Assembly (NCBI RefSeq): GCF_041206865.1
Contig: NZ_JBGEDP010000001.1
Coordinates: 3,782,001-3,846,000, forward strand
Source of the DNA: Mycobacterium sp. HUMS_12744610
GTDB taxonomy: Bacteria > Actinomycetota > Actinomycetes > Mycobacteriales > Mycobacteriaceae
Reading direction: 5' to 3'
Length of the DNA: 64,000 nt
Shown: piece by piece, positions 19,127 to 26,117 of the stretch
Layout of the letters: the number at the start of each line of letters is the position of its first letter
How positions within the stretch are numbered: position 1 is the stretch's first letter
The notes under the pieces: generated by a model
The model's database searches: none
Seen by the model: the letters and a program-made list of their open reading frames with translations, nothing else
Told to the model about the DNA's origin: nothing
Translations under genes and position numbers: made by a program

Positions 19127-20797
19127 TTGAATGCATCGACTCATTCGGGTCGTCAGCGCTCCGAGGGCCAGTGGGCGTCGGCAGGTCGGGCGCCGCTTAA
19201 TGACAACGAGCAGTTCAAACACGACGACGCGCCGCTCAATGTGCGTGACCGCATCCTGAACACCTACGCTGCGGCGGGGTTCGACAGCATCGACAAGACC
19301 GATCTGCGGGGCCGGTTCCGCTGGATGGGTTTGTACACCCAGAGGGAACAAGGGTATGACGGCTCGTGGACCGGTGACGAGAACATCGACGTGATTGAGA
19401 GCCGCAACTTCATGATGCGGGTCCGCTCGGACGGTAAGGCGTGGTCGGCCGCCGCGGTGGCCGCCCTGGGGGAGATTTCCACAGAGTTCGCCCGCGATAC
19501 CGCCGATATCGGGGATCGGGAAAATCTGCAGATTCATTGGGTGCAGATCGAAGACGTTCCCGAGATCTGGCGTCGGTTGGAGACGGTGGGCCTGTCGACC
19601 ATCGAGGCGTGTGGGGATTGTCCGCGTGGCTTCCACGGGTCGCCTCTGGCTGGTGAGTCTGTCGATGAGGTGCTCGACGCGACCCCCGCGATCGACGAGA
19701 TCGTCCGGCGGTTTTTGGATAACCCGGAGTACGCGAATCTGCCGCGTAAATACAAGACCGCGATTTCGGGTTTGCAGGACGTCTCACACGAAACCCACGA
19801 TGTGGCGTTTATCGGGGTTGACCACCCTGAGCACGGCCCGGGGACGGACTTGTGGGTCGGTGGCGGGTTGTCCACCAATCCGATGCTCGCCCAGCGATTA
19901 GGGGCCTGGGTCCCGCTGGACGAGGTGCCCGATGTGTGGGAGGCGGTGACTGCGCTGTTTCGTGACTATGGTTACCGTCGGCTGCGTTCCAAGGCGCGAA
20001 TGAAGTTTCTGGTCAAGGACTGGGGTGTGGAGAAATTCCGACACATCCTGCAAACCGAGTACCTGCACCGCTCGCTTCGTGACGGCCCGGCCCCCGAGCC
20101 GCCGGCTTTCCCGATCGACCATGTCGGTGTACAGCGGCAAAAAAACGGCCACAATGCGATCGGGGTCGCCCCGATCGCCGGACGGGTTTCTGGCACCATC
20201 TTGTCGGCGGTGGCCGATCTGATGGGGAAAGCCGGCTCGGACCGGGCCCGGTTGAGTCCATATCAGAAATTGATCGTGCTCGATGTGCCCGACGACAAAC
20301 TTGACGACACACTGGCCGGCCTCGACGCCGTGGGCCTGCCGCGGCAGCCGTCACGCTGGCGGAAAAATCTGATGGCCTGCAGTGGGATTGAATTCTGCAA
20401 ATTGTCTTTCACCGAGACACGGGTCCGAGCCCAAACCTTGGTCCCCGAACTGGAGCGCCGTCTGGCCGATCTCAACAGCGCGCTGGACGTGCCGATCAGC
20501 GTGCACCTCAACGGGTGCCCGAATTCGTGCGCCCGGGTGCAGATCGCCGACATCGGCTTCAAGGGCCAAATGGTCGACGACGGTCACGGCGGGGCGGTGG
20601 AAGGCTTTCAGGTGCATCTCGGCGGCAGCGTTGGCGCGGGTGCCGAGTTCGGGCGAAAGCTGCGCCAGCACAAGGTTTTCAGCACCGATCTCGGTGACTA
20701 TATCGACCGCGTGGTGCGCAACTTCGTCGATCAGCGTCAGGACGGCGAACGATTCGCGCAGTGGGCTATGCGCGCCGACGAAGAGGATCTGCGATGA
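19127..20797 (+). CDS. ferredoxin-dependent sulfite reductase (SirA/NirA-type)
   Basis: Predicted to reduce sulfite to sulfide with six electrons from ferredoxin, using coupled siroheme and [4Fe-4S]. The 556-residue protein closely resembles M. tuberculosis NirA/SirA along its length. Cluster ligands are present: Cys418 and Cys424 in ACSGIEFC, Cys464 and Cys468 in GCPNSC. The segments with the Tyr (TQREQGYDG) and Cys (EACGDCPRG) that are cross-linked in the tuberculosis enzyme are also kept. I chose a TTG start at 19127 because AGGAGGAGGA sits six bases before it and the length then matches the family; the frame is open upstream. It overlaps cysH by four bases. Codons use more A/T at third positions than the neighbours. 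It may be a second copy besides the usual nirA locus. Confidence 0.9.
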   Translation: MNASTHSGRQRSEGQWASAGRAPLNDNEQFKHDDAPLNVRDRILNTYAAAGFDSIDKTDLRGRFRWMGLYTQREQGYDGSWTGDENIDVIESRNFMMRVRSDGKAWSAAAVAALGEISTEFARDTADIGDRENLQIHWVQIEDVPEIWRRLETVGLSTIEACGDCPRGFHGSPLAGESVDEVLDATPAIDEIVRRFLDNPEYANLPRKYKTAISGLQDVSHETHDVAFIGVDHPEHGPGTDLWVGGGLSTNPMLAQRLGAWVPLDEVPDVWEAVTALFRDYGYRRLRSKARMKFLVKDWGVEKFRHILQTEYLHRSLRDGPAPEPPAFPIDHVGVQRQKNGHNAIGVAPIAGRVSGTILSAVADLMGKAGSDRARLSPYQKLIVLDVPDDKLDDTLAGLDAVGLPRQPSRWRKNLMACSGIEFCKLSFTETRVRAQTLVPELERRLADLNSALDVPISVHLNGCPNSCARVQIADIGFKGQMVDDGHGGAVEGFQVHLGGSVGAGAEFGRKLRQHKVFSTDLGDYIDRVVRNFVDQRQDGERFAQWAMRADEEDLR

Positions 20798-21510
20798 GTC
20801 AACACACCGACAGCTGGACCGAGGACCAGTTGCGCGACCTGGCCGCCCGCGGCGCGGCCGAACTTGACGGCGCCGACGCGACCGACCTGCTGCGCTGGAC
20901 GGACGCGCAGTTCGGCGAGCATTACGTCGTCGCGTCGAACATGCAGGACGCGGTGCTCATCGACCTGGCCGCCGCCGTGCGCCCGGGTGTGCCGGTGCTC
21001 TACATCGACACCGGCAACGAATTCAGCGAAACCCTCGGCATGCGTGACGCGGTCGCGGCCAGCTACGACGTGCGGATGCTGACCATCGGTCCCGAACCGT
21101 CGGTGCTGGCTCTGGGAACGAGCCTGTGCCACACCGATCCCGACGAGTGCTGCCGGTTGCGCAAGGTCGTCCCGTTGACCAAAGCACTGTCCGAACACGG
21201 ATTTCGCGCCTGGGTGACCGGGCTCCGGCGGGTCGACGCGCCCACTCGCGCCGACGCCCCGCTGATCAGCTTCGACGAGACGTTCGGGTTGCTCAAGGTT
21301 AATCCGTTGGCCGCCTGGACCGATGACGACATGCAGCGCTATATCACGGAACACAAGGTGCTGGTCAATCCCCTTATGGAAGAGGGCTACACGTCGATCG
21401 GGTGCGCACCGAACACCACGAAGCCGGCGCCGGGCGCCGACAAACGTAGCGGACGTTGGCAGGGATTGAACAAGACCGAGTGCGGGCTACACGTCCCGAA
21501 AGCACCGTGA
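20794..21510 (+). CDS. cysH: CysH-type APS/PAPS reductase with one cluster Cys replaced
   Basis: Family role: thioredoxin-dependent reduction of adenylylsulfate to sulfite. The 238-residue protein keeps the CysH core (YVVASNMQDAV, the IDTGNEF loop, TGLRRVDAPTRA) and the catalytic Cys230 in KTECGLH near the C-terminus. Of the four [4Fe-4S] ligands of bacterial APS reductases, Cys119-Cys120 (DECCRLRK) and Cys204 are present. The fourth, in the usual CAPC motif, is Asn207 (GCAPN; codon AAC at 21412-21414). About 16 residues found in M. tuberculosis CysH before YVVASNM are also missing. The enzyme could have a labile or altered cluster, or be inactive. ATG overlaps the sulfite reductase stop. Confidence 0.88.
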   Translation: MSQHTDSWTEDQLRDLAARGAAELDGADATDLLRWTDAQFGEHYVVASNMQDAVLIDLAAAVRPGVPVLYIDTGNEFSETLGMRDAVAASYDVRMLTIGPEPSVLALGTSLCHTDPDECCRLRKVVPLTKALSEHGFRAWVTGLRRVDAPTRADAPLISFDETFGLLKVNPLAAWTDDDMQRYITEHKVLVNPLMEEGYTSIGCAPNTTKPAPGADKRSGRWQGLNKTECGLHVPKAP

Positions 21511-21541
21511 ATCACCGTCGTCGAAGGGAAATTCGGTGGTG

Positions 21542-22906
21542 ATGCGTCGCTTTTACATTGCGATCGTCGGCTCCGGCCCGTCGGCATTCTTCGCCGCGGC
21601 GTCCCTGTTGAAGGCCGCCGACGCATCGGCGGACTTCGACGTGACGGTCGACATGCTGGAGATGTTGCCGACCCCGTGGGGTTTGGTGCGCTCGGGGGTG
21701 GCGCCGGATCATCCCAAGATCAAGTCCGTCAGCAAGCAGTTCGAAAAGACTGCCGATGATCCGCGCTTCCGGTTTTTCGGGAATGTCGCAGTGGGCCAAC
21801 ATATCAGCGTGGACGAGCTGGCCCGGCAGTACGACGCCGTGATCTATGCCGTCGGCGCGCAATCTGATCGGCCGCTCAACATTCCCGGGGAACACCTGGT
21901 CGGGAGTGTGGCCGCGGTCGACTTCGTGGGTTGGTACAACGCCCACCCGAACTTCTCACAGATGGCGCCCGACCTGTCCGGGGCGCGGGCTGTCGTGGTC
22001 GGCAACGGCAATGTCGCCCTGGACGTGGCACGGATGCTGGTGACCGACCCTGACGTCCTCGCGACCACCGACATCGCCGATCATGCGCTGGAATCGCTGC
22101 GACCCTGCGGAGTACGCGAAGTGCTGATCGTGGGCCGGCGCGGCCCGTTGCAGGCCGCGTTCACCACACTGGAGCTTCGCGAATTGGGCGAGCTGGGCGG
22201 CGTCGACGTCATCGTCGACCCGGCCCAACTGGCGGTCGACGACGACGATGTCGCCGCGGCGAGCAAGACCGTCAAGAACAACGTGGCCGTGCTGCGTCAA
22301 TACGCCGCCCGCCAGCCCCATCCCGGCTACCGCCGCATCGTCTTCCACTTCTTGAGCTCGCCCATCGAGATCCGCGGCAACGGCAAAGTCGAGCAGGTCG
22401 TGCTGGGCCGCAACGAGCTGGTCCGCGACGACAACGGCGCGGTGGTGGCCAAGGACACCGGCGCACGCGAAACCCTTTCCGCCCAACTCGTCGTCCGAGC
22501 GGTCGGTTACCGCGGCGTCCCCACCGCCGGGCTGCCGTTCGACGACCGCAGTGGCACCATCCCCAACACCAACGGCAAGGTCGCGGGCAGCCGCAACGCC
22601 TACGTCGTCGGCTGGATAAAACGCGGACCCACCGGGGTTATCGGCACCAACAAAAAAGATTCCCAAGAAACCGTCGACACGCTGCTCAACGACCTGCGTG
22701 CCGCCGGAGATTCCGGGCTCACCGAGTTCGGCGCCGACCACGCCGACCAACTCGCCACCTGGCTGGCCGCACGCCGACCGCAACTGGTCACTGCCGCACA
22801 CTGGAAGCTCATCGACGCCTACGAGCGAAAAGCCGGTCAGTCCTGCGGCAGGCCCCGCGTCAAGCTGTCCACCATTGCCGAAATGCTGCGGGTTGGCCAC
22901 GATTGA
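21542..22906 (+). CDS. NADPH-ferredoxin reductase, FprA-like
   Basis: FAD enzyme that moves electrons from NADPH to ferredoxin. The 454-residue protein resembles M. tuberculosis FprA throughout: FAD motif [16 protein letters not shown] at the N-terminus, [19 protein letters not shown], the NADPH motif [27 protein letters not shown], and the C-terminal [18 protein letters not shown] use the ATG at 21542, which aligns with the FprA start; a GTG at 21536 has better spacing from the AAGGGA site at 21524-21529 and would add two residues. Between cysH and a ferredoxin gene it presumably feeds the sulfite reductase. Confidence 0.92.
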   Translation: MRRFYIAIVGSGPSAFFAAASLLKAADASADFDVTVDMLEMLPTPWGLVRSGVAPDHPKIKSVSKQFEKTADDPRFRFFGNVAVGQHISVDELARQYDAVIYAVGAQSDRPLNIPGEHLVGSVAAVDFVGWYNAHPNFSQMAPDLSGARAVVVGNGNVALDVARMLVTDPDVLATTDIADHALESLRPCGVREVLIVGRRGPLQAAFTTLELRELGELGGVDVIVDPAQLAVDDDDVAAASKTVKNNVAVLRQYAARQPHPGYRRIVFHFLSSPIEIRGNGKVEQVVLGRNELVRDDNGAVVAKDTGARETLSAQLVVRAVGYRGVPTAGLPFDDRSGTIPNTNGKVAGSRNAYVVGWIKRGPTGVIGTNKKDSQETVDTLLNDLRAAGDSGLTEFGADHADQLATWLAARRPQLVTAAHWKLIDAYERKAGQSCGRPRVKLSTIAEMLRVGHD

Positions 22907-22959
22907 CCCGTTCCTCGCACCGTATCGCCCGCCATGAGCTGGAAAGGAAGGCAAAATCC

Positions 22960-23277
22960 GTGACGTTTGTGATTACCGAACCCTGCATCGACGTTAAAGA
23001 CAAGAGTTGCATCGACGAATGTCCCGTCGACTGTATCTACGAGGGTCAACGCATGCTCTATATCCAGCCCGACGAGTGCATCGATTGCGGCGCCTGCGAG
23101 CCGGTGTGCCCGGTCGAAGCCATCTATGTCGACGAAGACGTCCCGGAGGAGTGGAGTGACTACACCCAGATCAACGCCGACTTCTTCGCCCAGCTCGGCT
23201 CTCCCGGCGGCGCAGCCCGGGTCGGAATGACCGACAACGACCCGGACCCGATCAAAAATAAGGACCCCGCAAAGTAG
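22960..23277 (+). CDS. 7Fe (3Fe-4S/4Fe-4S) ferredoxin
   Basis: A 105-residue electron carrier. The N-terminal half has Cys in the pattern for one [3Fe-4S] plus one shared ligand ([19 protein letters not shown]); the second motif [13 protein letters not shown] binds the [4Fe-4S] cluster. The C-terminal tail after residue 65 is typical of FdxA/FdxC proteins. The GTG at 22960 is chosen for the GGAAGG site upstream and the family N-terminus MTFVITEPC. It is the last gene of the sulfite reductase-cysH-reductase-ferredoxin operon and the likely direct donor to the sulfite reductase. Confidence 0.93.
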   Translation: MTFVITEPCIDVKDKSCIDECPVDCIYEGQRMLYIQPDECIDCGACEPVCPVEAIYVDEDVPEEWSDYTQINADFFAQLGSPGGAARVGMTDNDPDPIKNKDPAK

Positions 23278-23289
23278 GCGTCACTCATA

Positions 23290-23317
23290 TTGCGAATGTA
23301 ACTGATTGTGCTACATA
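23290..23317 (+). promoter_or_regulatory. candidate SigA-type promoter for the yedE-like operon
   Basis: TTGCGA at 23290-23295 and TACATA at 23312-23317 with a 16-base spacer, just after the ferredoxin stop. Transcription from about 23324 would give a leader of roughly 115 bases before the transporter ATG at 23442. Confidence 0.5.
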
Positions 23318-23350
23318 CACTTCGCCCGCGGTCACTCGCCTCGCCGGCCA

Positions 23351-23428
23351 GTGCCCGCGCGCCGTACCCTGCTGCGCGCACTGTTGTGTTGTCCGCTCAG
23401 CCGGTCCCGGCTGATTCCCGGGCATTAA
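23351..23428 (+). other. short Cys-containing leader ORF upstream of the transporter gene
   Basis: A 25-codon frame from GTG at 23351 to TAA at 23426-23428, 13 bases before the transporter start; it contains two consecutive Cys codons (LLCCPL). An overlapping frame (23352-23414) reads CCAHCC but has no start codon. Short ORFs with consecutive Cys codons act as cysteine-responsive attenuators before some mycobacterial sulfur operons. Here there is no strong ribosome-binding site and no leaderless signal directly before the GTG, so this is a candidate only. Confidence 0.3.
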
Positions 23429-23441
23429 GGTCGACGCCGTA

Positions 23442-24653
23442 ATGATCACGGTGACAGCCCCGCTGTGGATTGGCGTGGTGTTCGGAATCCTGTTCGGCGG
23501 CGTCGGCGAGGTCTGGGGAATCGGTAATCCGGAGACCCTGATCCGGCTCGCCCGTTGGAAAGACCGGTTGTTGGTCGGCTGCCTGGCTATCGCTTGCGCA
23601 ATCGGGGCTCTCGCCCTCTACGGCCTGTACGCTCTGGGAATTTCCATGCATTTTTCGCCAAAGCCCGTATACGTCGTCGGCGTGGCTATCGGTGGACTGC
23701 TGTTCGGTGCGGGCATGGCGGTATCTGGCTACGTCCCGGGTTCCGAATTGATGGCCCTCGGCGAGGGCCGCCGCGACGCGTTGTATGCGTTTCCGGGCGG
23801 TGTCCTGGGCGCCGCAGCCTGGACAATGCTGTATCAAACGGCGGCCGGCCGGTGGTTACTACACACCGCTGGCTACGGCGATGTCATCGCATCCGGTTCG
23901 GTCCACCACATTCGGCCGGTATTCACACTGCTGATCGCCGCCGTGTACGCGGTTGCACTGCTCGCCGGTACGGCATTTCTTCCTCGCTATTCAGGCGGCC
24001 GAAGTTGGGTGATGCAAGCCCGCACCGGACAGATCAGTCCGCGGGATCAGGAATCGATGCGCGACACGGCCGCATATTTGGCAGAAGGCGGGTTGCGGCA
24101 GAACTGCTCGAACCGGCTCCACAGCGTGGTGGCGGCCGACGTGCCCGACAGCAACTTCTACTCCCGAATCAAGTTGAGCACCAGTGTCTTTATCGGGTTG
24201 CTGGTGGTACTCGCCATTTTCCTGCACCAGATTTTCGGTGAATCCACGACATACTCGTGGTTGGCCGGTCGACTGTTCCTCCCGAGCTTCGATTACAGCA
24301 ACGTGGCGATCCACAAAGTAGGATGGGAGCCGTTTTCCGACATCGGAACGTTCCTCGGCGCATTGCTTGCCGCGCTCTTCGTGAGCCGGCATTTTCAAGG
24401 CTTCCGGCCGGTTATTCCTCCATCCTGGCGCAACCGGTTCGGAAACGGTCCGATCAAGCGGGCACTCGGCAGCTTCGGTGGCACCTTCGTCATGATGTTC
24501 GGTGCGCGGATGACCGATGGATGTACCAGTGGGCACCTTCTCAGTGGTGGCGTGCAGATGGCCGCCAGCGCCTGGGTTTTCGCGATCGCGGTCTTCATCG
24601 GCATGACCGCGACGGCTCGTTTCGTGTACGGGAACGCGCGTGCAGAAAGATGA
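23442..24653 (+). CDS. YeeE/YedE-family sulfur (thiosulfate-type) transporter
   Basis: A 403-residue multi-pass membrane protein of the YeeE/YedE family, whose studied members take up thiosulfate or supply sulfur compounds. Two homologous halves are separated by a soluble stretch at about residues 185-240. The second half has the family motif with Cys361 (RMTDGCTSGHLLSGG). In the first half the equivalent site reads SGYVPGSELMALGEG (residues 95-109), where relatives carry a Cys. N-terminal GNPETL fits the family. ATG at 23442; its stop overlaps the next ORF by four bases. Location after the sulfite reductase operon supports a sulfur role; the exact substrate is unknown. Confidence 0.85.
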   Translation: MITVTAPLWIGVVFGILFGGVGEVWGIGNPETLIRLARWKDRLLVGCLAIACAIGALALYGLYALGISMHFSPKPVYVVGVAIGGLLFGAGMAVSGYVPGSELMALGEGRRDALYAFPGGVLGAAAWTMLYQTAAGRWLLHTAGYGDVIASGSVHHIRPVFTLLIAAVYAVALLAGTAFLPRYSGGRSWVMQARTGQISPRDQESMRDTAAYLAEGGLRQNCSNRLHSVVAADVPDSNFYSRIKLSTSVFIGLLVVLAIFLHQIFGESTTYSWLAGRLFLPSFDYSNVAIHKVGWEPFSDIGTFLGALLAALFVSRHFQGFRPVIPPSWRNRFGNGPIKRALGSFGGTFVMMFGARMTDGCTSGHLLSGGVQMAASAWVFAIAVFIGMTATARFVYGNARAER

Positions 24654-25039
24654 AATCGCATGAGAAATGGTTGCGCGTGATCGTTGTGTGCGGCACGGCA
24701 GCGACGTGTGCGGTCGCGGCGCTGGTGACCCACAATCGCGCGTCGACGCCGCTGACCCTGGCCCAGGTGGGCATCACGGCCATCATCCCGGTGGGGCTCC
24801 TCGCCTACGCCACCATCTCCCTGCAGCCGAAGCGGATATCAAAGCCCGACTCGGCTGACGCAAATCAAACGAGCCGCCCGACAACCGATGCGGACGGCAA
24901 CGATGCACGGCCAGCAACACCAGGTTGCGAAGGATCGCGGCGCGTTCGGGATGTTCACGCCACAGCGGCGGAGCATCGAGCGGATCGGCAATCTCATCGC
25001 CGACACCATGATGCTGACAACCCTGGCCCCGGGACGTGA
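24650..25039 (+). CDS. small two-helix membrane protein of unknown function
   Basis: A 129-residue frame whose ATG overlaps the transporter stop by four bases, which argues it is translated. Residues 8-26 and 35-55 are hydrophobic and would form two membrane helices. The rest (from about residue 60) is polar, rich in Arg, His, Asp and Pro, and looks disordered or possibly out of the original frame. I recognise no family. It may be an accessory subunit of the transporter, by position only. The 157 bases that follow contain only a short alternative frame without support. Confidence 0.5.
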   Translation: MKSHEKWLRVIVVCGTAATCAVAALVTHNRASTPLTLAQVGITAIIPVGLLAYATISLQPKRISKPDSADANQTSRPTTDADGNDARPATPGCEGSRRVRDVHATAAEHRADRQSHRRHHDADNPGPGT

Positions 25040-25154
25040 GCGTTCGAGCCGCCGGCGGCCGCTCACCGGAATTTCCGGCGCCGATATGGTGCTCGACGCG
25101 ATGGTGCGCGGAGGCCCGGCAAGTGCCGTACTTCATCGCTGGGGAATTGCCGCC

Positions 25155-25174
25155 GGGCCCTGATATCAGGGCCC
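25155..25174. promoter_or_regulatory. perfect 20-bp palindrome before the TauE-like gene
   Basis: GGGCCCTGATATCAGGGCCC is its own reverse complement and ends 22 bases before the GTG at 25197. It could be an operator for a dimeric regulator or a hairpin affecting read-through into the permease gene. Confidence 0.5.
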
Positions 25175-25196
25175 CGGCCACGCAGGGTGCGCCACG

Positions 25197-26084
25197 GTGA
25201 ACACGATGCGCTTGGCGGCGCTGACCACCGGCGGCGTCGTCGCCGCGGGACCGTTGGGCTTTCTGATCGGACTCTCCCTTGGCGCGCTCGGCGGTGGTGG
25301 CTCCATGTTGGCGGTGCCCGCCCTGGTCTACGGGGTGGGCCAGGGGGCCCACGCGGCGACGACGACCTCGCTGTTGGCGGTCGGCGCCACGGCGTTGGTC
25401 GGGACGGTTGGCCACTTGCGCGCGGGCCGGGTGCGGATCGTCGCCGGGCTGGTTTTCGGATTGGTCGGCATCGGCGGCTCGGTTCTTGGTTCACTACTCA
25501 GCCGTGCAATCCCCAACAGCGTTCTGATGCTTGCGTTTTCCGCGCTGATATTGCTGGCTGCATGGCGCATGCGCGCCCGGGACACCGAGACTCCCTGCCA
25601 CACCAAGCAATTGACCTCCGCCGCTGCCGACGGCCACCAGCCGACCACCGTCGCTCACCACGCCGGCTCGGATGCGAACGCCAGTGAAGGCGGCGGTCCG
25701 CAACGGACAAAGCCGGGAACCGCCTGGCGAGTGGTCGTCGCCGGCAGCGTCGTCGGATTCTTCACCGGATTCTTCGGGGTGGGCGGCGGCTTCGTGATCG
25801 TGCCGGCGCTGGTCCTGGCGCTGGGCTACGAGATGCCGCTCGCGGTCGGGACCTCCCTGCTGGTGATCGTCATCAGCTCCGCCGAAGGGCTGGTGGCCCG
25901 CCTGCCCGACGCACGGATCGACTGGCGAGTGGCGATCCCGTTCACCGTGGCCGGAATGGTCGGGGTACTCCTCGGCGATGTGATCGCCGGCCGGGTGCCG
26001 GCGGACCGATTGACCCGATGGTTCGTGTGGCTCCTCGTCGCTGTCGCCGGGTACACCGCGGTCCAGTCGCTATTGGAGATTTAA
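25197..26084 (+). CDS. TauE/SafE-family sulfite/organosulfur exporter
   Basis: A 295-residue membrane protein of the TauE/SafE (DUF81) family, members of which export sulfite, sulfoacetate or related anions. The two-fold repeat is clear: GALGGGGSMLAVPALVYGVG at about residues 31-50 and FFGVGGGFVIVPALVLALG at about 188-206, each starting a half with four helices. A hydrophilic linker of about 45 residues joins them. GTG at 25197 is used; ATG at 25206 is possible. Last gene of the sulfur region, just before the DGAT 3' end. By context it may vent excess sulfite. Confidence 0.88.
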   Translation: MNTMRLAALTTGGVVAAGPLGFLIGLSLGALGGGGSMLAVPALVYGVGQGAHAATTTSLLAVGATALVGTVGHLRAGRVRIVAGLVFGLVGIGGSVLGSLLSRAIPNSVLMLAFSALILLAAWRMRARDTETPCHTKQLTSAAADGHQPTTVAHHAGSDANASEGGGPQRTKPGTAWRVVVAGSVVGFFTGFFGVGGGFVIVPALVLALGYEMPLAVGTSLLVIVISSAEGLVARLPDARIDWRVAIPFTVAGMVGVLLGDVIAGRVPADRLTRWFVWLLVAVAGYTAVQSLLEI

Positions 26085-26117
26085 ACCGATACCCCGACAA
26101 CCAAGGACAGGAGAAAG

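Noticed and set aside
23352..23414. Frame with CCAHCC as a polycysteine leader peptide
   Set aside because: No ATG, GTG or TTG starts this frame, so it cannot be called; the neighbouring GTG frame is listed instead with low confidence.
24903..25163. Alternative plus-strand frame after the two-helix protein
   Set aside because: Overlaps another frame, has no ribosome-binding site and no recognisable domain.
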